DNA of 64,000 nt, taken from positions 48,977,115 through 49,041,114 of the forward strand of contig JACGWO010000002.1 of assembly GCA_034509735.1 (NCBI GenBank). Direction: 5' to 3'. The notes below the pieces were generated by a model. The model did not search any database and was not told the origin of the DNA. It worked only from the letters and a program-made list of their open reading frames with translations. Below are positions 25,017 to 37,171 of this stretch, piece by piece (position 1 is the first letter of the stretch; each line of letters starts with the position of its first letter). Source of the DNA: Sesamum alatum (taxonomy: Eukaryota > Streptophyta > Magnoliopsida > Lamiales > Pedaliaceae). The position numbers and the translations under genes were made by a program.

Positions 25017-28000
25017 TCAATTTGATAGTCCAGCCAAGAATGCCACCCCGGTGGAGGGTAACCACGACGACCCATAGATAAATTGAGCCACCGTGAACTT
25101 GCTGGCCTCGGCCGTGGACGTGATGACACGATACCCAGGCCATTTCACGCGTTGCCCTAACTCGGCACCCGGTCCATAGTTCATGTACTCTCCATAGTAC
25201 AACGTGTCTAGGGCAAACGTCGAGTTCCACTCTAGCCACCCCCTAGGGTGAATGTGATCACCCAAGTCGGAGAGCATGTACACGGTGCGCGAGTACATTT
25301 TCCACGGCCGCCCTAAATACGTTGGGTAGGCACTTTTGGCCGCCTCCAGGTCAGGTTCAGCCACGACCCTACAGGCATGGATCGAAATGCCTGTGTTCTG
25401 GTTAGGGTCCTTGCGGTTTTGGGCCGTGATGGTGTTCTTCTGAAGTTGCATGGGCTTTCGGGCGTGGATCGTGCAGTTCTGGAACACGACGGCCGCGTTG
25501 CCAAAGATGAAGTCGACCGTGCCATAGATGTCACACTCGCGGTAGAACTGTCGTTGCGAGTGTGTGTAGAGTGTGTCTTGGTAGCCGATTACGTTGCATC
25601 TGTAAACGACAGCGTGGTCGGCACCGACGCGGAGGGCGACGGCTTGATGCTTGCTGGGACCAGCCCAATTCTCAAAGGTTATGTCCCTAGCAATGAAACC
25701 GGCGCCGGTTGCGGCTGTATGCCAAGATTATTATATATTAGCAAGTGCATATATAAAGAGGGAAAGGCACATAGATTTAGTTGAAGTAAAAGAACTTGAA
25801 AAGCATCTTTAGTAAACATTAAGAAAGATTCTGGTGGCAAATTAAAGTAGGATGATGCAAGAATTTTTTTTTCATAGGCATCCTATGTTAAAAGTGGCAT
25901 CAACATGAATGATTAACAATATCATGTCATTTGGAGATTGAAACAGATCATGGTACAAATTTAATGCTATGTCATGGCCTTAAATTAAGGTGGAAGGAAA
26001 AAGAAAAAAAGAAAGATATAGTATAATTTGGAGCAAGAATAAAACTTTTGTTTATACAGCCAGCCTAGAGCGGAGCCCTCCACAATTTTAGAATTGTTGT
26101 TAAAGATTTATATTAAATAATAGAGTAAATTATCATTACCTCTTCTGAGGTTTGACATAATTACAAATAACCCCTTATTGTTTGAAAAATTACAAACACC
26201 CGCTGAAGTTTGTAACTGTCTAACAGATAACCAGTTCTTACTCATTTTTATGTGTGAATTGACCAAAATGCCATTATGCACTAAATTACTTTTTTATTTA
26301 ATTCTTAAAAACAATTGAACTACAATGCGCATGGGGAAGTTTCTTAAGTTTTTTACACATAGGAGTAATAATGCAATTTATCTCGACTGATTTTTCTACA
26401 ATTTTAATAAAAAATTCAAGGGCAAAATAGTCAATTTCAGGCCTTTGGTAAAATTACAAACCTTAGGGAATATTTGTAATTTCTCAAACTACGAGGGAGT
26501 ATTTTTAATTATGTCAAATCTCAAGAGAGGTGGTTGTAATTTACCCTAAACAATAGTAATTTTAATCTTATCTTTATATGTTGTTTAAGAAACATACTAA
26601 TGATAAACTTTTGTAAGCTGTCACTAACAGTTTAATGATGTTTCAAGTATAACGGTGTCACTAATTATCTATAATGATAATTTTTATACAATAATCATCA
26701 CTATTAAACTAATCATAATTGTAATAAATAAAAATTATTAACACTTAATATGTATACTCAGTGATATTATTAGTATTATTACTTGATTTTCTGTTACCGA
26801 CATTCTTATTCTTTTTTTTAGTAGTTGTACTTATTCGACCTCATCCAAATTAATAAATAATTTTAAATTTGAAAATTTTCACGAATAATTGAAACTGCGT
26901 AAGCAAGGGTAAATTTGTCAATTCAGAGCAGTGACAAAAAATACAAGCCCAAAGGAAAGTGAAAGGGTTGGGTGTGGCCCAGACAGCGTTACTGTGAACG
27001 CCACGTTGCAGGTTGGCATCGCGGGCATGTAATGCCAAAACGCACATAGTTTTCAGGGCCCAAGTGAGAATAATCAGATTATTGGGGATAAAAAGGCGAA
27101 TAGTGAAAAAAGAGAGACCGCAAAGGCAAAAAGTGGGGAGATGAGAAAGGGGAATTTTACCAAAGGAGGCGGTGTGGAATGTCGTCAATTTATCCTGCAC
27201 GCTTTTTCCCCCTGAAATGACCGTCTTGCCCTTTCCATCTCCGATGAACATTATGCTGGTCTTCTTCCTTCCCACCTTCAAGTTATCCTCTTCGTACCTA
27301 CGACAACAAATTCACGTGAAATAAAATATTCAAAATCATAATTTTTATTAAATTCTTGAAAATTCTCATCCAAAAATAGCTTAGATGTCCCATTTTAATA
27401 TGACATGCATCTTTTTAATGATATTAATGTTTAAAATATCTAGTGAAAGTTAGCAAAATTCAGTGTATCAAATATCACTTTCCGTAAAAATAAAATAAAA
27501 TTGCACGAACTCTCATGACTATTCACAAAAAGAACAACTACTTTTTAAATCATGTCGACTAATATATATAAAGGAATTTTTCAACTAAAAATTCTTGATG
27601 ACCGACTCTAATCATAAAAACATAAATATAAATATGCATGTAGTTCAAATTATCAACCGACATAATTTACTCAATACGACAATCGAACAAGAACAATATT
27701 TTTTTATTGAAAATCTTTAATTTTTATTAATTGAGCAGACATATATTGATAATAAAAAATAATTATATGGCCTTTTAATATATTATAATATAATATAGAA
27801 ACTATATGAAGATATAATTTAATATTGTTGGAGCATCATCATGATTGGACTGAAGTCAACATTCCAATCAAATAATAATAACTGGCTTTGACAGGCAATT
27901 ACGAAAGCATAATGACAGGGACATTGAAGTCATTTTAGTCATCATTGTGGAAAAAGCAATTAAAAAGCCAAACCAACCAGAAAGAACAGTGATACGGGTA

Positions 28001-29059
28001 CCTTCCCAAACTTTTTTCAAACTAAGCGGAAATTACCTTCCTGCACTCACGTAGATGATGAATCGCCGATTACTGTGCTCCGGCGCCTTCTTGATCGCCT
28101 CCGTGATCGTTTTGTACGTCCCGTTGCCGTCTTTCGAGACGATTATATCGGCATTAATCGCCGACACTGGCATGTCTAGCAGTATTCGTTCTCTACGGGA
28201 TAACCATATCGGGAACTGCTCGTGCTCTTTTTTGTGGCTCAATAATCGCCGGCGGCGATTCTGTATCGGTACGCCGGAGAAATCATCGTCGCCTCCGGCT
28301 GCGTTGTATATGGCGAGACAATTGCTCACGAGCTCGGACAAATCCTTTAGCCTATCGGACATTTGACTCTTCACGTAGCCGTTCAGTTCATCGAAGCCTT
28401 CGTTGCAGGTATCCTGGTTAGTTAAAGCGGCACTGAGCCAAGTTAACACGTCCTGAGTCGACCCGGAGGGTGCGCCGCCGGGCACGACGGAGGTAAGCGA
28501 GCGAGAGAGGAGATCCACCGAGTCGTCGAGGAGCTCTAGGCAGTCCATGTACGCCGACCTGAGGTAGAAGCAGAGTTAAAAAAAAAAAAAGAAAAAAGAA
28601 CGAGAACGCCAAATTTCGTTTCAAATTAGTTCGAACGAACCTGACATGAGGATCCATATCGAGATTGGTGATCTCGGACGCGGAAAACAGTGCGCGGCCG
28701 ACTTTTTGGAGAGTCATGTTCACGGAAATATGGACGAGTTCTTTGTCGGAGGCGGTGATCGCGCCGGGGAAGTCGAGGAGTGAGTTGACGCAGAGATTTG
28801 GATACAAAGTCCGGCTACACGCTCGGGACATGGCTTGAGACGGCCGTCGATTGTGCAGCCGTGATCCGGCGCCGGAATTCGCTCTGTTTCTGATGACCAC
28901 CACGAGCGCGGCGGAGATGGCGGACGCCACCATGAGCGTGGCGGCTAGGATAAGCAGAAGCTTGATTTTGGACTTTTTGGGTGTTGGACTGGGGTCGGTG
29001 GGCAGGGTCCGGGTTGAGGAGCCACCAGGCTCGGCTTTTCCGAGCCTGCCATATTCCAT
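25017..29059 (-). CDS. Pectin methylesterase with N-terminal PMEI pro-domain (type I PME)
   Basis: Cell-wall enzyme that removes methyl esters from homogalacturonan. Four exons, 28641-29059, 28037-28558, 27161-27297 and 25017-25714, give 591 residues; closest, from memory, to the Arabidopsis PME61/PME26 group. Residues 33-56 form an uncleaved-type signal/anchor helix after a proline-rich cytosolic start. The inhibitor-like pro-domain (about 75-235) carries SRACSRTLYPNLC and TNQDTCNEGF. Two basic processing motifs, RRRRLL (241-246) and RRERILL (261-267), precede the catalytic domain. Catalytic residues are Q383 (KHQAVALRVG), Q405/D406 (GYQDTLY), D427 (GTVDFIFGN) and R495/W497 (LGRPW), all intact. 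Intron 3 (1.45 kb) contains a MITE. A TA/GA microsatellite and a GT-rich minisatellite lie just upstream of the start codon. Likely secreted and cleaved in the Golgi by a subtilase. Confidence 0.95.
26123..26546. repeat. MITE family 'GGGTAAATTACA', copy B, in PME intron 3
   Basis: A 424-bp member starting GAGTAAATTATCATTACCTC and ending GGTTGTAATTTACCC, with near-matching flanks TAAATAATA / TAAACAATA (8 of 9), consistent with a 9-bp Mutator-type duplication. It sits wholly in the large intron. Confidence 0.8.
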
Positions 29060-29076
29060 TGGCTTAGGCTTCGTGG

Positions 29077-29082
<6 letters not shown>

Positions 29083-29113
<31 letters not shown>
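29083..29113. repeat. Compound (TA)n(GA)n microsatellite in PME leader
   Basis: About eight TA units followed directly by GA units, 20-55 bp upstream of the PME start codon. Confidence 0.85.
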
Positions 29114-29199
29114 CGCGAGCTGAATAAACGAAGAAGAAGAAAGACTAGTGGCTCGGCTTGCTAGTCTAGTTATGAAGATTTAGGGGTAACTTATAGAGA

Positions 29200-29462
29200 G
29201 GGTTGTAGAGTAGACCTATACACTGTAGTGTGGGATGTGTGTGTATTTATGTCTTTTCGGTGTGTGTATATTTTGTGTAGAGTAGTCCTATAGTGTGGGA
29301 TGTGTGTGTATTTATGTCTTTTCTGTGTGTGTATATTTTGTGTAAAGCAGCCCTATAGTGTGAGATGTGAGTGTATTTTTGTCTTTTCTAGTGTGTATGT
29401 TTGGTGTAGAGCGGGCTTATAGCGTGGGATGTGTGTTTTTCTATGTGTGTTTGTGTGTATAG
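29200..29462. repeat. GT-rich minisatellite, unit about 65 bp, four copies, in PME promoter
   Basis: Four head-to-tail imperfect copies of a unit containing 'cctatagtgtgggatgtg', 'tgtatttatgtcttttc' and 'tgtgtatattttgtgtag'. Divergence grows toward the last copy. It lies 140-400 bp upstream of the PME start codon. Confidence 0.8.
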
Positions 29463-30515
29463 TATGTTGGTATTGAATTTCGTATATACCTTGTATGTTG
29501 TATTATTATATATATATATTATTTATCTTCTTTATATAAATATAAAAATCATATATATATAAAGTATAATATAAAATATAACATCATTTTTTACATATAT
29601 GGTAATATAACATCAATTTATAATAAAATATTCAAATTGAACTGAGAAGCTGAGAATGCAGATCACACAGTGTATATGAATAGGATTCGTTGTGTATTAC
29701 GTCCATTTTCAATGTGTATAATTTATACAATGTCCTCTCAGAAAAAAATCTATACAGTGTTATTAGTTTATTTCAAAATTTTTCAATTTTAGATGCATTT
29801 TATAGGAAATATTTTACAATATTGAGTCTTATTTATTTATTTTACAAGGAGACCCCCTTGAGGAATATTTCATGAATTGATATTTGTGGTGGTTATTAGA
29901 TGGGATCGTGATTATGGGTTCGCTATCATATAATTATTAGATTTAATTTTTAATTTTACATTGAAAACTTGTACGACATGTCCCAGAAACTATTACCTTG
30001 TCGACAATTTGTCTTTTACCTTTTCAGCTACTAAAAAAATAAGTAAATCAAATAATTACAACCACTTTCGTTCCAATAAAAAAAATTCATTACGACTATA
30101 ACTAATTTGCTATCGAATTCATCATTGTAGCATCTCTCACACGCTAGACTTACATGTCCGATTCAAGTCTAATTTAATTACAAATGATTACTATATTTCA
30201 TGTAACACTACACATTTATAAACCACATATATAAAATTACGTTCTTTAATATATTTAATAAAATTGTTTCATATATTAAGTTTAATTTATACGAAATATA
30301 ATACTAGTATAAAAAAAAATAGCGAGAGCAGTATATTTCATTGAGCAAAATTGCAAGACTGACTCCACAATTTATGATCATTTCAAACTTGATTCTATGT
30401 TTTACGAAATTTTAAATTTAATCCCATATTTTGTTATTTTTATAAATAAAAAAAAAACTAAAATGTTGCCAAAAAAAAAAAAAACCCTTAACACTAACAT
30501 GCGTTAAAGGTTTAA
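29463..30515. other. AT-rich intergenic sequence
   Basis: TA-rich runs at 29505-29600. No frame has a recognisable motif and no complete element is seen. Confidence 0.4.
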
Positions 30516-31297
30516 GGCATGATTGGTATGAGGGAATGCATTTGGAATGGAATGAACATTCCTAATCTTATTCCAAACACATGTTTGGTATAATTTAGAA
30601 TAGCAATAGCCATTCCTTTGGAATGCCCATTCCCATAAATATGGGATTAGGCATTCCCCCACTCACCCATGGTTTTAGCTATTCCCAATAGTTTGGGAAT
30701 AGATTTTGTTTTTATATACTGCTAAAATAATTTTTAATAAAATTATAGTTGCGAGATTTATAGTCACAAAATTATATATTATTTCAATACATTAAAATAA
30801 ATGAATATCAATATAAAATATTTAAATATGTGGTTTTTTAGAAAATATAAAAATGTAAAATATAAAAAAATTCTTAAATATTTATTAAATATAATATAAA
30901 ATTATTAACATCTTTATAGGCATTTTTACCAGATATTACTATAAGCATAAGCATTTACCAAATAATAAGTATTTTTTAAAAAAATTTAAATATATGAAAA
31001 CGTCCAACAATATATATATATATTATAAATTTATAATTAATTTTAATATTTCAAAATAATATTCCTTATGTCATTAATGAGACGTAGCTTAGTTGTTTTT
31101 TATTTTAATTTTTAAGTTTCATTATTAAAAAATATATAAATGAGTAATTTGAAAGTTTTGATTCAATTCTCCTTTTCATTCCTTTGGTATACCAAACATA
31201 GGAATGGTATACCAAAATCATTCCATTCCTACTTTTATTCCATTCCTAATTTCATTCCATTCTCACTCAATTCCATTCCTATATACCAATCATGCCC
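30516..31297. mobile_element. Harbinger/Tourist-like MITE (782 bp)
   Basis: Left end GGCATGATTGGTAT, right end ATACCAATCATGCCC: terminal inverted repeats. Both are flanked by TAA (30513-30515 and 31298-31300), the 3-bp TWA duplication of PIF/Harbinger. Subterminal 'ggaatg/cattcc' repeats occur at both ends. No transposase frame. Confidence 0.75.
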
Positions 31298-31300
31298 TAA

Positions 31301-31473
31301 AAGTTTGTCTGCTATTAGTTTGAACGTTGGACTAAAGAAGCTGTCAGACCACTTTCTGCATCACGTTCCTCAGAACGTCACACACGAGGGCCTCCCTCTA
31401 CTCTGATTCACCTTCCAGATATTGTTCAACAAAGGCAAAGATATTGAGCATGGTCCAGAAGCAACCAAGATAG
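31301..31473 (-). pseudogene. Possible host open frame interrupted by MULE1 (part 1, see 37352-37560)
   Basis: Read on the minus strand, the sequence on both sides of MULE1 joins through one copy of the 11-bp duplication into a frame of about 105 codons, from after a TGA near 37575 to a TGA near 31380. The translation looks protein-like but I recognise no family, and there is no start codon or splice context I can support. It may be a worn gene or transposon fragment. Confidence 0.3.
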
Positions 31474-31484
31474 CAATTACCAAG
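31474..31484. other. Target-site duplication of MULE1, left copy
   Basis: CAATTACCAAG, identical to 37341-37351; 11 bp fits the 8-11 bp of Mutator-like elements. Confidence 0.9.
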
Positions 31485-31564
31485 GCATATTTATTTATTT
31501 AATATTAAGAAAATAAAAAATAACAAAAATAAAAATATTATAATATATATATAAAATAATTGGT

Positions 31565-31678
31565 AAAAGTCGAACTCTCTGAGTTCGACTTTTACCTAAA
31601 TTTATTTATTTATTTTTGAATTCCTGAAGTCGAACTCCGAGAGTTCGACCTGAAGTCGAACTCTCAAAGTTTGACTTC
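31565..31678. repeat. Palindrome array in the left TIR of MULE1
   Basis: Three near-perfect palindromes built on GTCGAACTCnnnGAGTTCGAC: 31565-31594, 31627-31649 and 31652-31678. They differ only around the centre (CTCTGAG, TCCGAGA, TCTCAAAG). Each has two TCGA sites. Confidence 0.9.
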
Positions 31679-32076
31679 TACTTTTTTTATTATTATTATT
31701 ATTATTATTTGCGTATATTAATTTTTTTTAATTTTATTATTATTATTATTATTATTATTTAATCTGCATATAGTTAAAATAAATATACCACAAAAAATAT
31801 TTATTAACACATAAAATATAATTACATTAAAAAAATTATATTTAAATCAAAGAATAAAGTTTTAAAAATCATTTATAATAATTACAATTCTTAAAATTAT
31901 TGTTGTCTTCTACGACCCCTCACCGACGCATCAGTTTGTCTTGAATGGCCCTCCATTTGTTGGTATTGTTGTCTATCTCGCGTTTGTGGCCAATCCATCT
32001 CGTTAGGAATACGTGTGGTTTGGCTTCTACCACGATGAATGATGCCACGTAAAGTAGTGTCATGGACCAACTCAAA
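31679..32076. repeat. MULE1 left subterminal region with (ATT)n
   Basis: Two (ATT)n runs (about 31686-31710 and 31733-31760), then AT-rich sequence and about 150 bp of 3' sequence downstream of the transposase stop codon. Reading past that stop shows no further exon I can support. Confidence 0.6.
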
Positions 32077-34498
32077 TTATGGAACATCCCAATAATCTTC
32101 CGCCATCAAAGGATGAAAAGACTTAGAATATGTTCTCCTGTAAGCCATTATATCATAATAGTCCTTCACCATTGATGGGGCACTAATTCTATATGTAGCG
32201 CATACCTTTTGAGCATGCGAGCACGGGATGCCGAATTGACTCCATTTGCCACATGAACATTCTCGTGTGGCAATTTTGACGACGTGAGTGTTGAATCCAT
32301 GTCCAGTCTGATCTTTTGTCACAACGGAGGCAGACTGTTGGTGCTGGTTGTATCTCGTCACAGCATGTTCAACACTTTTTTCGAACCAACGTTGGAACAA
32401 TTTGTTTGCAAAGTCTGTCCATAGTTGGTTGTTGCTTAACATGACACCACTTTTGGCCATCCTCTCACGAAAATAGTGGACTGAACGAGCAAATGTTATT
32501 TCCACTATTGCAGTCACAGGCAATCGACGAGCCCCTTTCAGAACTCCATTGATGCACTCTGACATGTTGGTTGTGAGAATTCCGCACCGCCATCCGCCAT
32601 CGTGAGAAGCTGTCCATTTTTCCTTCTCAATATTCTCTAAGTACACAAACGCTTCTAATTTGTGAGCCTTTATCTCGTTCATTGTTCGATTGAACTTGCT
32701 GATTTGATATTCAAAACCAGCTCTCCAACAAAGGTCCTTCAGTTCGACATTCTTGTGACAACTGTTGAAATTAGAACATACGTGCCGCAAGCAATATCTG
32801 TGCACTCCCTGTGGTGGCACAAAATCTGGAATTTTTTTCACTGCTCTGATGAGACCCGCATTACGGTTAGAAATAAGACACATCCCAGACCGTCCTCTTA
32901 TAATATGTTTGCTCAACATTTGAAGAAACCAAGTCCAAGATGCTTCGGATTCTTCATCGACAATAGCAAACGCAAGAGGAAGTACCTGTTGATTCCCATC
33001 CATGGCAGCTGCAATCAACATTTTGTGCTTGTACTTCGTGTATAAATGTGTTCCATCGACACTGATGACATTGCGGCAGTATTGGAACCCATCGATACAC
33101 GGTTTGAATGCCCAGAAGACGTATTTTATCACGTATGCATTGCTTGACCGCTGAAAGTATTTATGTTCCCATTCAACAATCGTCCCTTCATTATACTTTT
33201 GGAGAGCTCCCATGAAATTTGGTAGCTTTCGAACTGAACTCTCCCATGTGCCATAAACGGTTTCACGGGCCATCTTCAAACTATACCATGCCTTTTGGTA
33301 TGTTATGTCGAACCCTGTGTGGTCCTTCACAGTTTGTATGACATGCTTGATTCCATATGAGGGGTCGCATTTTACCTGCCCTAATAATAAAGAAGCAATG
33401 TACCTTCTGTCTAAATTGCTGTGTTCGAGGGACATATCGTTAATAACACATGTGTGGTCCCCCTTATATTTTGTTATTTCCCAACGGCCCTTTCTCGGTT
33501 TTATTATTCCACGTAGCTCCCATCTACACCATACATCTGGAACGTGGAAAAAAAGAAGAAGATGAATACACTTTCTAATAAAATTGTGATAGACGATTAT
33601 ACATTATTGATACGTACCTGGAGTGCTATGTTTACAGACGACCTTCCATTTTTTTGTGGTACTCTCAAGTACCACATACTCACGCCGTGCATGCCGTATC
33701 GAGTGATCTTTCACCGCTCCTATTAAATGATCTTTATTTTTGAAAATCATTCCCACATCAAGTCTCCCTTCATTAGCATCATAAAATTTTGCATACTTTG
33801 ACGGAACGTCAATGGAGTCAGCAGGTATCTCCGGGAATGTACGATCAAAAAATGGTATGGAACGGTAAAACATTTCCTCATTAGTGTTATTTGGCATAGA
33901 CGGTTCATTGGTTAGTGACATACCTTGAGAGTGGGATGCAAATGTTTCAGCCATGTCATTTATGTCAGCCTCGTTCTCAGGATCCTCGGGTGGTATTGGA
34001 AATGCAGCTTCATCTGGTTCAGACATATGATCTGAAAAATCGGCCAAACTATCAGCTTGAGGATCTTCTTCATGATCCTCTTCAGGGTCTTCTTCGAACA
34101 CTGGCTCGTCGTTGCTCCGTGAATGGGTTGCCCAGGGTTGAATTCCAATGTTTTCCAGGCCTTGTATAACAGCAACCACGTCAGGTGTTGAGTCATATAC
34201 GCCGTAATTTGAAGCACTCCCAAAAAAATCACCCCAAGACGGGCCAGTGCAAAAATCACTACCAGATGGACCTGCAAAAAAAATTACCATCGGAAGGACC
34301 GGCTAAAAAATCGTGGTTGGAGGAAGAAGGTAGACCTTCATTGGCTAAAAGTGATATGTAGTCGCCCCAAGGTTGGCTAAATGTATTTGATGGCTGTGAT
34401 GGGTATTGATGTTCTTTTTCAATATATATTTCTAAGATTGGAAAGCCTGATGCAGGATCCAAAAAGAATGACAAAGTGTCATCGTCTTGGATTGGCAT
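32077..34498 (-). pseudogene. MuDR-type MULE transposase, frameshifted, catalytic Asp changed
   Basis: Cut-and-paste transposase in two exons, 33618-34498 and 32077-33536 (donor GTACGT, acceptor AG). The N-terminal part is acidic with GPS/GDY-type repeats, then the MuDR N-domain (FKNKDHLIGAVKDHSIRHAR, VVCKHSTP) and WRGI/YKGDHTC finger-like region. The RNase-H core has the first Asp in ISVDGTHLY, but the second lies in LISNRNAGL, where the family has D: codon 32866-32868 is AAC. A SWIM zinc finger (CSCGKWSQFGIPCSHA) follows. Exon 1 is broken by a one-base surplus in an A8 run (34276-34283), which separates the first 79 codons from the rest. The 452-codon C-terminal frame is open. Probably inactive; it could still bind ends if expressed. 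Confidence 0.88.
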
Positions 34499-34741
34499 GA
34501 GTGTCTCTTTGATACGCTATGAAGAGAGGGTCACAGGTTTTATAACCCGTGACCCTCTTCAATAAATGTAAAATTTGAATTCAAAAAATTAACGGGTTTG
34601 TGTCTATATAATAAGTGTATGGTGCATTTCAGAATTCTTCAAACTTTTCTATTTACACTTCAAACTTTTCTGCTTACACTATCTGTTGTCGAAATTTTTC
34701 AAACCTTTTCACTCTACACAAAACGTAAGTTGTTTTAAAAT
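34499..34741. promoter_or_regulatory. Divergent intergenic region between the two MULE1 genes
   Basis: A 243-bp gap between two start codons facing apart; it must hold both promoters if the genes were ever expressed. It contains a tandem pair 'ttcaaacttttct-tttacact' at about 34637-34680. No TATA box could be assigned with confidence. Confidence 0.45.
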
Positions 34742-37044
34742 ATGGACAGAAGACAAGTGTATGGTCCACGCGACCCAACCGTGTTGTCATCACAACGACA
34801 ACACAGGTCTGATGATGTGCTTGACGGTGATTTAGATGAACCCTTGAAGGCACGACGTGCGGATGGTGCATTTTGGACACACTTTCAAGAGCATGCCCCA
34901 CATCATAGGTGTTGGCAGTACTACACCAAATGGGGTTTTATGGTGTGTACCGATGCGGCAGGATTGTGTACGATGCGCATCTCATCACAACACTAGTTGA
35001 GAGGTGGCGCCTCAAAACACACACGTTTCACTTGACTGTAGGGGAAGCGACACTGACCCTACAAGACGTCCAAATAATATGGGGACTCCCAATAGACGGA
35101 CTTGCCGTGACCGGCGTGGATCGGGAGAGATCTTGGACAAAATGGCAAGAATATTGTGCTCTTTATTTGGGTTTCACGCCCGACGATGGGGAACTTAGGG
35201 GTTCGCGTGTGTCCATAAACGCAATTTTGCGTCACATTACACCGATCAGAAATTGATGATAACACACCGTTCCCCAATATTGTACAATATGCACGTTGTA
35301 TGACATTAATTCTTTTCGGTGGGGTGATGTTCCCTGATTCATCTGGGCATCTGGTATCATTACTATATGTCCAAAAATTAGAGGATATCGACGCCGTCCG
35401 AAACTATAGTTGGGGCAGTGCTGTGTTCGCATTCTTGTACCGTGAATTGTGTAATGCCAGCACCAAAGGCAAAGCCCAAATTGGTGGCCCGTTGCAGTTA
35501 CTGCAGGTAAAATTAAATATTTATATTTCTCATTAACTAACTTATTGCAATATTTTATGTTTGACACAAGCTTATTATTTTACAGATTTGGGCTTGGTCG
35601 CGTATCACACCAATAACACCCGGTCTTGGTGATGAACGTGTAACGATGGGGCCAATACAAACTTATAATAATCGGCTCCTTCCAATACCACCGTACGGTG
35701 CAACGTGGAACAAAAAACACAACTTTATCCGCACTGTACGGTGAACTGTCCGGGTATTTAGAGATATGCTAGATAGCATGACGGCTGATCAGGTAAACAA
35801 GACTCATCGTTATGCATATTTATTTATGAATATTAATTACCCACTAATTTAACATATTTGCTTTATTTCAGTTTCTTTGGCAGCCGTACGACATGAATTT
35901 GGAGAACATTCTAGCCTACTCAGATGAGTTCAACCCCCAGTTGTGGACATCAATATGTCCCCTAATATTTTATGCCATTGTGGAAATGCATCATCCCGAA
36001 CGGGTACTTCGTCAATTCGGAATGAGGCAAGACATTCCACAGGGTACAGACAGTCGGGAATTCAACCTCCATAACATTTCCCGTAGAGCACGTGGGGGCA
36101 CAGACTGGGAGACTCATCACGCGATATACGTTAGTAGATGGGGTAGACGAGATGAAACGATTGTGCGCCGACCACCCATTTCCAACGGAAGAGATACAGA
36201 AAATGGATATTGAAATTGGTACGGTAGAATAACGTGTCGATTCGTCTCATCATCTACTGATAGACGTGTGGAGAGTGGCTATCAACCTGGACATGCACCA
36301 ACAATACAACATGTGGTATGTTGTGCAATAAAACTTGATTCATGTTACACCCATTTTTCTCTTAGATTTAAATTCATTATTTCAAAATTGGTGCACGAGC
36401 AATATGCAGAGACCCTTCATCTAAGTGTTCAATCTCCGCCAACCAATTTCGAAGAGTCTTTGCAAATGCATCAGCGGTTTATTATCGGAATGACTGAACT
36501 TCGTGAAATGCTTTCTCATTTTCCGAGGGATAATCAGCCCGAACAACAAGCAGCACCACATGATAATGCTCCGTCTACGTCCCACAGACAAAGGAGAAGC
36601 AGTAGTAGAATGTCTACAAGTTCACTTAGAGGTGATGATACTATTGGGGCAGATATAGCTGGTCCATCCACAGTGCATACACCTCTAAATGGATATGAAG
36701 ATTGCTACGTGCCTCAACCGCCCCAACAAAGTGATTGGTTTGATTCAGCTTCATACATGCCAAGCCAACAACCTTATTATGGACAGGTTGATCTTGACCT
36801 TAGGCTTGGCACGAGTCAAACATATGCACCAGAATATAACATCTCACCAATTCCATTTCCAGCATTTGGTGCATATCGTGATTATGGAGAGTCTAGTTCT
36901 GCAACATCATCAAGTCGGTTGCATATGAATGCAAATAATGATGATAATGTTGAAGATGAACCAATACAAAATATGGGTGAAGAAATAAGAAGACCTCGGC
37001 GCCAACGGCACCGACGCACTTGTGGGACGGGCGGTCATTTTTAA
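34742..37044 (+). pseudogene. Plant mobile domain (PMD, MAIN-like) gene of MULE1, frameshifted
   Basis: The PMD (aminotransferase-like) family includes MAIN and MAIL1 of Arabidopsis and transposon-borne versions. Pieces in order: start MDRRQVYGPRDP at 34742; core MGFYGVYRCGRIVYDAHLIT, VERWRLKTHTFHL, GEATLTLQDV and WGLPIDG; FGGVMFPDSSGHLVSLLYVQ up to 35506; then exons from 35586 (IWAWSRITPITPG), 35871 (FLWQPYDMN) and VEMHHPERVLRQFGMRQDIP. A low-complexity tail ends at 37044. Breaks: frameshifts near 34906, 35248 and about 36200, and an in-frame TGA at 35742-35744. The pieces keep the usual order and introns have GT/AG borders, so this was once a full gene. The function of PMD in transposons is unknown. 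Confidence 0.85.
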
Positions 37045-37171
37045 GAATTGTAATTATTATAATTAATTTTTAAAATTATATTTTTTAATTTAAATATAAT
37101 TTTTTTGATGTAATTATTTTTTTTACATTTATATGCGTAGGAATAATAATAATAATAATAAAAAAGAAAGT

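Noticed and set aside
26850..27281. 143-codon minus-strand open frame in the PME gene
   Set aside because: Only its first part (PME exon 3) is real; the rest is read-through into intron 3 after a clear GTAAAA donor.
31565..31678. CRISPR-like array of short repeats
   Set aside because: The palindromes belong to the TIR of a MULE, are too few, have no regular spacers, and the genome is a plant.
32662..33045. 127-codon plus-strand open frame in MULE1
   Set aside because: Antisense shadow of the MuDR transposase RNase-H region.
35004..35198. Second-frame product in the MULE1 PMD gene
   Set aside because: Out-of-frame shadow; the PMD core is read in the 34909-35256 frame.
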